A stretch of DNA of 64,000 nt, taken from NCBI GenBank assembly GCA_029863645.1, contig JAOTVA010000002.1, positions 1 to 64,000 on the forward strand. The letters run 5' to 3'. Positions 19,691 to 28,890 of this stretch are shown here, one piece after another; the stretch's first letter is position 1, and every line of letters begins with the position of its first letter. Position numbers and translations under genes: made by a program. The notes under the pieces are model-generated. The model had not been told where the DNA came from. It saw only the letters and a list, made by a program, of their open reading frames with translations, and did no database searches. The stretch comes from Gemmatimonadota bacterium. GTDB taxonomy: Bacteria > Gemmatimonadota > Gemmatimonadetes > Longimicrobiales > Gaopeijiaceae.

Positions 19691-21889
19691 CTAGCGGAAC
19701 CGCGGAAGCTGGAAGCGCCGATTCGACCGGTCGCACTGCTCGGTCGGTTCGGTGCCCGGGATGTAGTACTCGATGTACTGATCCTCAACGGGGCACCACC
19801 GCGATGCGAGGTTGCCGGTCCGGCGATCGACGAGCACCGCGTTTAACCCGGGGTGCGGACCCCACTGCTCCGGGACGGGGAGCAGGGCCGGGACGGATTC
19901 CACCCCGTTCGCCTCATCGCCCGGCGAGCCCATGTACACGCGCCTCATGAAGTCGCCCCACACGGGGGCGGGGATCGCGGCCCCGGTCGCAGCCCGGCGG
20001 CCCGGCCCGAGCTCGAAGATTGGCGCGGGTGTATCCATCCCGAACCACACCACGGCGAGCAGATTGGGCGTGAACCCACTGAACCACACGTCGGTGCCGT
20101 CGTTCGTCGTGCCGGTCTTTCCGGCGGCGGGTACCTGATAGGGCAGGCCAGCCACGGTGCGCACCGCGTTGACCGCTGTACCGCGTTGCACGACGTCTTC
20201 CAACATAGACACCATGATGCGCGCCACCAGGCTATCCAACACGACAGTGCGCTCTGGCTCTGGCTCCCACACGATATTGCCGTCGACGTCCTCGACCCTC
20301 AGGATCGGCATCGCGCGCGCCTTGCTCCCCAGCGTGGGAAACGCCGAGTACGCCTCGGCGAGCTGCAACGGGATCACGCCGGCCGCGCCGATGAGCGCGG
20401 AAGGGACACGCGGAATCGGCGTCAGGATGCCCATGCGGCGGGCAGTCTGAGCGACCGTCTCGATGCCCACTTCCTCCCACCCGAGGTGAATCGCGATCAG
20501 GTTCCGTGAGGTGTACATCCCCTCACGAATCGTCAGCGGGCCCACGAAGTCCTGCGAGAAGTTCTCGGGACGCCAGTCGGGCCCGGTCAGCTGCGGCGTT
20601 ACGAACGGACCGTCGATGACCACATGAGAGGCGGGAATCCCGCTCGCGATCGCTGACGTGTACACGAAGGGCTTGAACGCAGAGCCGGCCTGGCGCTGGG
20701 CCAGCCGCGCCCGGTCGAACTTCGACTGGTTGAAGTCGCGACCACCGATCATCGCCTTGACCTGGCCAGTCGCGGGGTCGAGGGCGACCATCGCGCCCTG
20801 CAGGTACGGCGTCGAACCCGGGAACTCACCGACGGTGTCGAAGTCGGCGTATCTCGGATGCCGGAAGTTGACCGAGTCCGCCTCGACCTGGGCCCAGCCA
20901 GCGTCCATCGCCTGACGGGCCGCGTGCTGCATGTCCATGTCGAGCGTAGTGTAGACGCGGAAACCCCCTGAGTAGATCTCGTCACCGAACCGGGAGTCGA
21001 GGATCTGCCGTACCCATTCCGTGAAGTACGGAGCGGCCTCGGTCACTTCACCAGACGGCTCTCCCTCAGGAAGCGGGAAGAGCTGCCAGCGCTCCGCTTC
21101 GTCTTCGGTGAGGTATCCCTGATCCGCCATCTGCCGGAGCACCAGGTCGCGGCGGCCCTTGGCGCGGTCTGGAAACCGGAAGGGATTGTAATTTGCCGGG
21201 CGGTTCAGAATGGCCGCGAGGAGGGCGGCTTCGGCGACGTTGACGTCGGCCAGGTTCTTTCCGAGATAAGTCCGCGAGGCGTTCTGGAATCCGAACCCGC
21301 GCCCCATCCAGATTTCGTTGAGGTAGTACTCCAGGATCGCGTCCTTCGTGTACGCCCGCTCGAGGTCCAGGGCCACTTGGATCTCTTTGAGCTTGCGCAC
21401 CGCGCGACGTTCGAATCCGATCTCGTCGAACATGTTTCGGGCGAGCTGCTGCGTGATCGTGCTGCCCCCACCGAGATTCCGGAAGGTCGCGACGCCATAC
21501 GCCGCGCGCGCGATTCCCCAGGGATCGAAGCCGCTGTGGTCGTAGTACCGTTTGTCCTCGATCGCGATGACGGCCTGGGCGACGTAAGGCGGCAGCGCGT
21601 GGATCGACACCGGCGTGCGCCGCTCGAAGCCGAATTCGGTGATCAGACGACCGTCGTGCGTGTAGATCTTGCTCGTCTGCTCGTGCTCCAGGATCCGGAC
21701 CTGGGCGATGGACGGACAGGCGTTCCCGGCGCAGAGGTTTTGCCAGCTACCCCACACGCCACCCAGTCCGAGTGCCGCCAGGAAGGCGGCGAGCAGGAGG
21801 TACTCCCGGGGATACCAGAACCGAGCGAGCTTGGCCCTCAGGCCGCCCACGGCGGGTGTCTCATCGGGTGTCGGTGTCGCAAATGCCAT
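19691..21889 (-). CDS. Penicillin-binding protein 1A (transglycosylase/transpeptidase)
   Basis: GT51: AVIAIEDKRYYDHSGFDPWGIARAAY, GGSTITQQLARN; transpeptidase QAGSAFKPFVYTSAI, AGKTGTTNDGTDVWFSGFTP. Confidence 0.93.
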   Translation of the reverse strand: MAFATPTPDETPAVGGLRAKLARFWYPREYLLLAAFLAALGLGGVWGSWQNLCAGNACPSIAQVRILEHEQTSKIYTHDGRLITEFGFERRTPVSIHALPPYVAQAVIAIEDKRYYDHSGFDPWGIARAAYGVATFRNLGGGSTITQQLARNMFDEIGFERRAVRKLKEIQVALDLERAYTKDAILEYYLNEIWMGRGFGFQNASRTYLGKNLADVNVAEAALLAAILNRPANYNPFRFPDRAKGRRDLVLRQMADQGYLTEDEAERWQLFPLPEGEPSGEVTEAAPYFTEWVRQILDSRFGDEIYSGGFRVYTTLDMDMQHAARQAMDAGWAQVEADSVNFRHPRYADFDTVGEFPGSTPYLQGAMVALDPATGQVKAMIGGRDFNQSKFDRARLAQRQAGSAFKPFVYTSAIASGIPASHVVIDGPFVTPQLTGPDWRPENFSQDFVGPLTIREGMYTSRNLIAIHLGWEEVGIETVAQTARRMGILTPIPRVPSALIGAAGVIPLQLAEAYSAFPTLGSKARAMPILRVEDVDGNIVWEPEPERTVVLDSLVARIMVSMLEDVVQRGTAVNAVRTVAGLPYQVPAAGKTGTTNDGTDVWFSGFTPNLLAVVWFGMDTPAPIFELGPGRRAATGAAIPAPVWGDFMRRVYMGSPGDEANGVESVPALLPVPEQWGPHPGLNAVLVDRRTGNLASRWCPVEDQYIEYYIPGTEPTEQCDRSNRRFQLPRFR

Positions 21890-22035
21890 CGGCTACGAAT
21901 TCTTCCGGCTCGGACGCACTATGAAGACAGATGCAAATGGGGTGCCATCCGTTGCCGCCCGGTGAACGTAGCGGAACGGACGCCTGCGACTCAAGACATT
22001 CTTGACCGAGATCGGCGGCCTGGCGAAGCTCTGGC

Positions 22036-22404
22036 ATGACTATTCGCCCTCGCAGGGTCGAGAAGCCCTGGGGACACGAGCTCATCTGGGCCGAGACCGA
22101 GCTCTATGTAGGCAAGATCTTGCACGTGAATGCGGGCGAAGCGCTCTCGATCCAGATGCACGAGGTCAAGGACGAGACGCTCCATCTCCTCAGCGGCGAG
22201 ATGATCCTGCTCGCCGGCCCGTCGCCCGATGCGCTCGAACGCATAGCGTTCGTGGAGGGAGACTCCTTCAGGGTGCGACCCCACACGGTTCACATGATCG
22301 AGGCGGTCACGGACGTCGACGTTCTCGAGGCGTCCACGGCGCACTTGGACGACGTCGTGCGTTTCAGCGATCGGTACGGACGGGCGCCCGCCGACGCGTC
22401 GTGA
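22036..22404 (+). CDS. Cupin, mannose-6-phosphate isomerase type II-like
   Basis: VEKPWGHELIWAETELYVGKILHVNAGEALSIQMHEVKDETLHLLSGEM. Confidence 0.85.
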   Translation: MTIRPRRVEKPWGHELIWAETELYVGKILHVNAGEALSIQMHEVKDETLHLLSGEMILLAGPSPDALERIAFVEGDSFRVRPHTVHMIEAVTDVDVLEASTAHLDDVVRFSDRYGRAPADAS

Positions 22405-23615
22405 CCATCGGACGTCCGACCAGCGTCGCGCTCCTGCTCGCGGGGGCTCTGGTCACAGCAACCGAGGCGCAACAGGCCTCGGGACCGATGGTGATCTCGT
22501 CGGACGCACAGCTCGCCGCCCTCGCGGAGTCTCTCCTGCCCGATCTCGCCGAGCGCTCCGGCTTGGAGCTGCGTGCGCCGGTACGCCTCGAGCGACGGAG
22601 CCGCGCGCATCTGATCGCCTATCTCGAGTCGAAGCTCGACGAGGAGTTTCCCCCCGAAGAGGCGCGTGCCGTGGTGGACGCGTATTCGTTGCTTGGGCTC
22701 GTGCCGCCCGACCTCGATCTGAGGGCTGTCCTCCTGGGGCTCTACACGGAGCAGATCGCTGGCTTCTACGAACCCGACTCCACGGCGCTCTTCGTCCTCG
22801 ACGACCAGGCCGAGGGGGACATGGAGGCACTGCTGGTCCACGAGTTGGTGCACGCGATCCAAGATCAGAACGCCGACCTCGCGGCGCTTACAGGTCCGGA
22901 CGTCGGGAGCGACCGTGCGACGGCGGCCCAAGCAGCGATCGAGGGACACGCGACGCTCGTCATGATGGAGTTCATGGCGGAGCAGATGATGGGTATGCGG
23001 CTCGACCTGGCGCTCCTCCCGGACCTGGCCGCTCAGCTCAGGCCCGCCGTAGAAGGGATGCGCACGCAGTTTCCGGCCCTCGCCCAGGCCCCCCGAGTCA
23101 TCCAGGAATCGCTTCTGTTTCCATACCTCGAGGGAGCCGCCTTCGTGCAGTCGCTGTGGAGCGCCGGCGAACGCATAGCTCCGTTCGGTGACTACATGCC
23201 CACGTCAACCGAGCAAGTGATGAAGGGGAGCGTGGCCGACCGGCCCGTCGAGATCGCGCTCGACGTGAGCGGCGGTCACGTCGTAGACGACGACGTTTTG
23301 GGCAGGTTGGCTATCGGAGTCCTACTCGACGAGCACGTGGGACCCGCGGCTCAGGAGATCGCCGACGGCTGGGAAGGGGACCGCTACGCATTGGTGGAGC
23401 TGTCCGACGGAACTCGGGGGCTCATTTGGTACGTGCTATGGGAGGACGCAACCTCCCGGGACCGATTCGCAGACGCGCTGGGCGGCGTGTTGTCGCGGCT
23501 CGGCGCCGACGCGACGCTAGCGCGCACGGAAGCCGCGGGAATACCTGCCACCGTCCTACGTGTCGGTACGGTGGCGGACGTTACCGTCGGGGTGCGGGTC
23601 ACGGACGACCCGTGA
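22401..23615 (+). CDS. Secreted putative zinc metallopeptidase
   Basis: GTG start overlapping upstream stop (GTGA); signal-like N-terminus; HExxH in LLVHELVHAIQDQ. Confidence 0.7.
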   Translation: MTIGRPTSVALLLAGALVTATEAQQASGPMVISSDAQLAALAESLLPDLAERSGLELRAPVRLERRSRAHLIAYLESKLDEEFPPEEARAVVDAYSLLGLVPPDLDLRAVLLGLYTEQIAGFYEPDSTALFVLDDQAEGDMEALLVHELVHAIQDQNADLAALTGPDVGSDRATAAQAAIEGHATLVMMEFMAEQMMGMRLDLALLPDLAAQLRPAVEGMRTQFPALAQAPRVIQESLLFPYLEGAAFVQSLWSAGERIAPFGDYMPTSTEQVMKGSVADRPVEIALDVSGGHVVDDDVLGRLAIGVLLDEHVGPAAQEIADGWEGDRYALVELSDGTRGLIWYVLWEDATSRDRFADALGGVLSRLGADATLARTEAAGIPATVLRVGTVADVTVGVRVTDDP

Positions 23616-24736
23616 GCGGCACGGAGCGATCAGCCGGGGTCACCGTGCAGGTCCGGACACGGGACGGATCATACGAAGTGATCGTGGAACGCGGGGTCCT
23701 TCGGGAGCTGCCGCGTCTGGTCAACGAACGGGTTCGGGCCGAGCGTTTCGCGGTGATCTCGGACGACAATGTGGCCCCTACCCATGGGCGCGCGGTCATG
23801 GAGGCAGGGGTCGATGCCGGCTGCGACATGGCGCTCTTCACGTTCCCGGCTGGAGAGGCCTCGAAGTCCCGCAAGAGTTGGTCGGTCCTGACCGACGAGC
23901 TGCTCGACGCCGGCTTCGGTCGGGACTCCTGCGTCATCGCCGTCGGCGGGGGCGTGACGACAGACTTGGCTGGCTTCGTCGCGGCGACGTTTCTGCGGGG
24001 GGTGCCGGTGGTCCAGGTTCCGACGAGCTACCTCGCGATGATCGACGCATCCGTGGGCGGCAAGACGGGCGTGGACGTCCGCGCAGGGAAGAACCTCGTA
24101 GGGGCCTTCCACCCGCCTCGACTCGTCGTGGCCGACCCGGAGGTCCTGGTGACCCTTTCGCTTGCCGAGCGAGCTCAGGGGCTCGTCGAGGCTTTCAAGC
24201 ACGGTGCCATCCTCGATTCGGCGTACTTCGCCTCACTCGAGGACAGGGTGGTGGACCTGCTGGCGGCCGAGCCCTCGGCGAGTGCTCCTGCCGTCGCCCG
24301 CTCCGTAGAGCTCAAGGCGGCCGTCGTGTCTGAGGACGAATTCGAGGGCGGCTACCGTCAGATCTTGAACTTTGGCCACACCCTGGGGCACGCTCTCGAA
24401 GCCGCGTCCGACTACGAGCTCGGGCACGGGAGCGCCGTCGCACTGGGGATGCTCCTGGAGGCACGCCTCGGGGAGCGCCTCGGCGTGACGGAGCCTGGGA
24501 CCTTCGCTCGGCTGCGGGGCCCGCTGGAGGCCTTGCTCGGCCCGATCGACGGTGCCTCCGTCGACCCGGAAGCGGCCGCGACCTATTTGCGGACAGACAA
24601 GAAGGTTCGCGGTGGACAGCCCAGGGTCGTGCTCCTCCGCCGGCTGGGCGAGGTCGATCCCGGCGAGGGATGGAGCCACGAGGTCCCGCAGGAGGCGCTC
24701 GTGGAGGCCTTGGCGGCCGGACTGGAGGGCTCGTGA
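23612..24736 (+). CDS. aroB: 3-dehydroquinate synthase
   Basis: IAVGGGVTTDLAGFVAATFLRGVPVVQVPTSYLAMIDASVGGKTGVD; NFGHTLGHALE. Confidence 0.95.
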   Translation: MSGTERSAGVTVQVRTRDGSYEVIVERGVLRELPRLVNERVRAERFAVISDDNVAPTHGRAVMEAGVDAGCDMALFTFPAGEASKSRKSWSVLTDELLDAGFGRDSCVIAVGGGVTTDLAGFVAATFLRGVPVVQVPTSYLAMIDASVGGKTGVDVRAGKNLVGAFHPPRLVVADPEVLVTLSLAERAQGLVEAFKHGAILDSAYFASLEDRVVDLLAAEPSASAPAVARSVELKAAVVSEDEFEGGYRQILNFGHTLGHALEAASDYELGHGSAVALGMLLEARLGERLGVTEPGTFARLRGPLEALLGPIDGASVDPEAAATYLRTDKKVRGGQPRVVLLRRLGEVDPGEGWSHEVPQEALVEALAAGLEGS

Positions 24737-26328
24737 CGCTGTCGGCACGCTTCGAGGGCGCCACCGTCGCGTCTGCGTTGGCGACTCGTGCGACCTCCGA
24801 TCCGGAAGGCGTCTACCTTCGCTTCGGGGACGACCGGATGACGTTCGGGACCGTGGAGTCGCAGGCCGAGGCGTTGGCGGCGTCACTCTCTCATTTTGGG
24901 CTTCAGGCCGGCGACCGACTCGCGCTCGTGCTGCCCCCATGCCCCGAGTTCGTCGTCAGCGTTTTCGCGTCCGCGAAGCTTGGCACGGTGATCGTCCCGT
25001 TGAATCCGCAGTCGCCGGCCAGCGAGTTGCAGTACGCGCTCCGGCACTCTGAGGCCGCGTGCGCGGTGATCATCGAAGAGGCGTTCGGAATCGACCACCT
25101 CGCGCTGTTCGAGGACCTGATGCCCCAGCTTCCCGAGCTGCGTCACATTGTGACCGTCGGGCAAGAAGACCTCTGGTACGGCGCGGACGTCTTCCAGTTC
25201 GAGGATCTCGTGTCGGCCGGAGCCGGTCGCGACTACGTAGCGAACACCGCGGAATCGGACCATCGCTGCTTCGCGCTGGTGTACACGTCGGGCACGATGG
25301 GCAAGCCGAAAGGTGTCGAACTAAGCGACGCGAACCTGCTGGCCGCCGCCGCGGGCACTGCGGATGCGATCGGACTCGGTGAAGAGGACACCGTGGTCGG
25401 CGTATCAGCACTCTTCCACGTCTTTGGCCTGGGGCCCGGGCTTCTCTCGACGCTGCTCGCCGGGGCGTCCGTCGTCCTGCACCAGGGCACTGAGCCGGAC
25501 GAGGTGTTGGACAGCGTCGAGCGCCACGGAGCGACCGTCCACTACGGGATCCCCACCCACTTCGTGGCCGAGCTGAATGCCCTCGCCGAGCGGCCCCGTG
25601 ACCTTGCGTCACTGCGACTGCTCTTGATCGCTGGAGCGCCGGTGGGAGACGAGCTCATCGCGCGTCTCGCAGCCGAGCTCGACGTGACCGTGACCACGGC
25701 GTATTCCGTGACCGAGACGGCATCGACGGTGAGCGTCTCGCGACTCGACGATCCTCAGGACAAGCGCCGCTTCACGGCCGGTCGCCCCATAGCGGGCACC
25801 TCGGTACGGATCCTCGAAGCGGACGGTTCCGAGCTACCCGTCGAAAGCGTGGGCGAGATCGCTGTCCGAGGGCCCGGGGTCATGCTGGGCTACCACAGAC
25901 AGCCCAAGGAGACCTCGGGCGCGCTCGATTCCGACGGATACTTCCTCACGGGGGACCTCGGCCTGCTAGACGAAGAAGGGTACCTGCATTTGGTAGGCCG
26001 TAAGAAGGACGTTATCATTAAGGCTGGTTACAACGTGTACCCCCGGGAAGTAGAGGCTCGAATCGAGTCCCATCCGGCGGTGCAAGAGGTTGCGGTGATG
26101 GGAATACCCGACCCGCTTCTCGGTGAAGCCATCTGTGCCTGCATCGTCCCGGTTGAGGGTGCGATCGTCACGGGCCAGGAGATCTTGGATTGGTGCCGCG
26201 AAACGCTCGCGGATCCCAAGGTTCCCGACACGGCTCATTTCTTGGACGAGTTGCCCCGAACGGACACGGGACAGGTACGGCGGACCGATCTCTCCCGTCA
26301 GATTCGATCGAAGGGACAGTCGGCCTGA
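24733..26328 (+). CDS. Acyl-CoA synthetase (AMP-dependent ligase)
   Basis: LVYTSGTMGKPKGVELS, GYFLTGDLGLLDEEGYLHLVGRKKDVIIKAGYNVYPREVE. Confidence 0.9.
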   Translation: MTLSARFEGATVASALATRATSDPEGVYLRFGDDRMTFGTVESQAEALAASLSHFGLQAGDRLALVLPPCPEFVVSVFASAKLGTVIVPLNPQSPASELQYALRHSEAACAVIIEEAFGIDHLALFEDLMPQLPELRHIVTVGQEDLWYGADVFQFEDLVSAGAGRDYVANTAESDHRCFALVYTSGTMGKPKGVELSDANLLAAAAGTADAIGLGEEDTVVGVSALFHVFGLGPGLLSTLLAGASVVLHQGTEPDEVLDSVERHGATVHYGIPTHFVAELNALAERPRDLASLRLLLIAGAPVGDELIARLAAELDVTVTTAYSVTETASTVSVSRLDDPQDKRRFTAGRPIAGTSVRILEADGSELPVESVGEIAVRGPGVMLGYHRQPKETSGALDSDGYFLTGDLGLLDEEGYLHLVGRKKDVIIKAGYNVYPREVEARIESHPAVQEVAVMGIPDPLLGEAICACIVPVEGAIVTGQEILDWCRETLADPKVPDTAHFLDELPRTDTGQVRRTDLSRQIRSKGQSA

Positions 26329-26455
26329 AAACGGAGGCCGCGACGCTCATTGTGAGCGCCTCCAGCGGCTTCCCCGACCTCTTCGGCGCTCTAGCGACGT
26401 GGACGAGGTGGGGAGGTCTCGCGGCATCACAATACAGTCTGCGAGAAAGAGCTGA

Positions 26456-28240
26456 ATGACCGCTCCCTACACCAGGGCTCCCCATTTGGGGGTACCCGGA
26501 CACGCGGGGACAGAATCCCTGCACGCCGCGCTGCTCATCGACTTCGACAACGTCACGATGGGCATGCGCAGCGACCTCTCCAAAGAGCTCAAGACCCTCC
26601 TCGATTCCGATGTCATCAAGGGGAAGGTCAGCGTCCAACGCGCGTACGCCGATTGGCGGCGCTATCCCCAGTACATCGTGCCGCTCTCCGAGGCGTCGGT
26701 CGACCTGATCTTCGCCCCGGCCTACGGGAGCAATAAGAAGAACGCCACCGATATCCGCATGGCGATCGACGCGCTCGAGCTCGTCTTCATACGGCCCGAG
26801 ATTGGAACGTACATCCTCCTGACCGGTGACGCCGACTTCTCCAGCCTGGTCCTCAAGCTGAAGGAGTACGGCAAGTACGTGATCGGCGTCGGCATTCAGG
26901 AGTCGAGCTCGGATATCCTCGTCCAGAACTGCGACGAGTACTACTCCTACACGAGCCTCACCGGGCTGACCAAGACGACCGAGCTTCCCGGCCGAGGGCG
27001 CGATCCCTGGGTCCTCGTGAAGGAGTCGGTCGCGAAGATGGTGTCGCGCGGCGACGTCATGCGCTCGGACCGTCTCAAGCAGGTGATGCAGGAGATCGAT
27101 CCTACCTTCGACGAGAAAGGGATCGGCTTCAGCAAGTTCAGCAAGTTCTTGTCCGAAGCCGCTTCGCGTGGGCTGCTCGAGCTCATCAAGGTCGGCAACG
27201 GCCAGTATGAGGTCGGCCCCGCCAAGGGTGGCTCCGGGGGGTCTAGTGGGTCGACTCGTTCGAGCAGCAGCAGCTCGCGGGGGCGTCGTGGCGGTCGCGG
27301 TGGTCGCGGCGGAAAGACGACCGCCGCCCCCGAAGTCTCGCAGCCCGAGCCGGCCACCGAGGCCGCCGCTCCGGGCGGAGACCCGCTCGAGGATGCGTAC
27401 GTCCTCCTTCGGTCAGCGCTCGAGCGCTTGCGAGAGGCCGGGCGGGAGCCCGCACGGGACTCCGACGTGAAGCGGAAGATCCTGGAGGAGCGTCCCGAGT
27501 TCGACGAGACTGAGTTGGGCTTCGCGAAATTCAGCCGCTTCCTGACCCAAGCGGAAGAGCACGGCGTTGTGAGTCTCGATCGCGGGGAGGCGGGGAACCT
27601 GGACGTCTCCTTGACTGAGGGGACCCGTCCGCGCGCGACCGCCGAGGTCCCGCAGACCGAGTCCGAGCCGGACGCCTCATGGGGCACACCGTCCGCGGAT
27701 GGTCCGGCGGAGCCTGAGGCGCCCGAGGAGCCAGCACGACCCGCCGGTCCTATCGTGATCGACGGGCTGCCGACTCCCTCGGAGGAGGCCGGGCTGCGAC
27801 TCGGGCCACGCAGAGGGTCGACGCGCCGTCGAAGCGAAGAGGACGTCATCCCGTTCTTCGAAGGACAGGTGGCCGGCACGGGCGTGACGACTGTGTCGGA
27901 GAGCAGCCCGGCCGGACCTCCGGCCGCTGTGGAGAGCCTGGGTCTGCCGAGCGAGCCCGACGCCATCCTACGATACCTCACCCACCGCTATAGGGGTGTT
28001 GGTGAGAAGACCGCGGAGACCCTCGTTGCTCAATTCGGGTCGGATCTTTTCAAGACGCTGCAGGAGGATCCGGCGGCGATCGAGCGGGTGATTCCGGCCA
28101 ACCGGGCGGAGCAGGTGCTGGAAGCCTGGCGCTCTGACTACGAGCGCCGGACGACGGGCAAGAGCACCGACTCGGGCAGCGGCGGAAACGGTGGCAGACG
28201 TCGAGGACGGGGCCGGTCCCGCGGCCGTAGCCGCGACTGA
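26456..28240 (+). CDS. NYN (LabA/DUF88) nuclease-like protein with two OST-HTH/LOTUS-like domains, RG-rich segments and C-terminal helix-hairpin-helix
   Basis: NYN: AALLIDFDNVTMG...YILLTGDADFSSLVLKLKEYGKYVIGVG; two LOTUS-like repeats ending GIGFSKFSKFLSEA / ELGFAKFSRFLTQA; SRGRRGGRGGRGG; RGVGEKTAETLVAQFG; RRRGRGRSRGRSRD. Confidence 0.85.
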   Translation: MTAPYTRAPHLGVPGHAGTESLHAALLIDFDNVTMGMRSDLSKELKTLLDSDVIKGKVSVQRAYADWRRYPQYIVPLSEASVDLIFAPAYGSNKKNATDIRMAIDALELVFIRPEIGTYILLTGDADFSSLVLKLKEYGKYVIGVGIQESSSDILVQNCDEYYSYTSLTGLTKTTELPGRGRDPWVLVKESVAKMVSRGDVMRSDRLKQVMQEIDPTFDEKGIGFSKFSKFLSEAASRGLLELIKVGNGQYEVGPAKGGSGGSSGSTRSSSSSSRGRRGGRGGRGGKTTAAPEVSQPEPATEAAAPGGDPLEDAYVLLRSALERLREAGREPARDSDVKRKILEERPEFDETELGFAKFSRFLTQAEEHGVVSLDRGEAGNLDVSLTEGTRPRATAEVPQTESEPDASWGTPSADGPAEPEAPEEPARPAGPIVIDGLPTPSEEAGLRLGPRRGSTRRRSEEDVIPFFEGQVAGTGVTTVSESSPAGPPAAVESLGLPSEPDAILRYLTHRYRGVGEKTAETLVAQFGSDLFKTLQEDPAAIERVIPANRAEQVLEAWRSDYERRTTGKSTDSGSGGNGGRRRGRGRSRGRSRD

Positions 28241-28880
28241 GCTGCCGACTCCCGCGACGCCCTGGCGGCGTGGGAGTGTGGGCGACCGGGGATTCCCGGA
28301 CGCATACTTGCACCTCCCGGTTCGTGAGGCTGCCAGAGCCCTTCTGGGGGCGGTCCTCGAGTCGACGATGGGGGACAAGCGCGTCAGTGGCGTGATCGTC
28401 GAGACCGAGGCGTACGACGGACCCAACGATCCGGCCTCGCACGCAGCCACCGTGGCAGGCCCGACCCGGCGCAACCGAGCCATGTTCGGCCCCCCGGGCC
28501 GCGCCTATGTCTACCGCAGCTACGGCGTGCATTGGTGCATGAACGTGGTCACCGGTCCGATAGGCCGGCCACAGGCGGTTCTTGTCCGCGGCCTGGACCC
28601 ACTCGAGGGCGACGCGGTGATGCTGGGTCGGCGCGGGGGCAAGCGACCGCTCACGAGCGGGCCGGGCCGGCTGTGTGCGGCGCTCGGAATCACTGACGCA
28701 CTCTACGGCCACGACCTCCGCGAGCCTCCGCTCGTACTCCGGGCGGGCTGGTCTGTGGACGACGACGTCGTGGGCGTATCCGTACGCGTCGGCGTCACCA
28801 AGGCGGCGGACTGGCCCTGTCGCTTCTATGTTCGTGGGTCCACTGCTGTGTCCCGCCCGGATGGTTGGGGAGCGATCTAG
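28191..28880 (+). CDS. 3-methyladenine DNA glycosylase (AAG/MPG family)
   Basis: VSGVIVETEAYDGPNDPASHA, RNRAMFGPPGRAYVYRSYGVHWCMNVVTGP, TSGPGRLCAALGI; start uncertain, overlaps upstream gene by 50 bp. Confidence 0.9.
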   Translation: MADVEDGAGPAAVAATELPTPATPWRRGSVGDRGFPDAYLHLPVREAARALLGAVLESTMGDKRVSGVIVETEAYDGPNDPASHAATVAGPTRRNRAMFGPPGRAYVYRSYGVHWCMNVVTGPIGRPQAVLVRGLDPLEGDAVMLGRRGGKRPLTSGPGRLCAALGITDALYGHDLREPPLVLRAGWSVDDDVVGVSVRVGVTKAADWPCRFYVRGSTAVSRPDGWGAI

Positions 28881-28890
28881 GGGTCGAGCG

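Noticed and set aside
26947-27981. 344-aa minus-strand ORF
   Set aside because: Antisense to the NYN-LOTUS gene; Ser/Arg/Pro-rich shadow.
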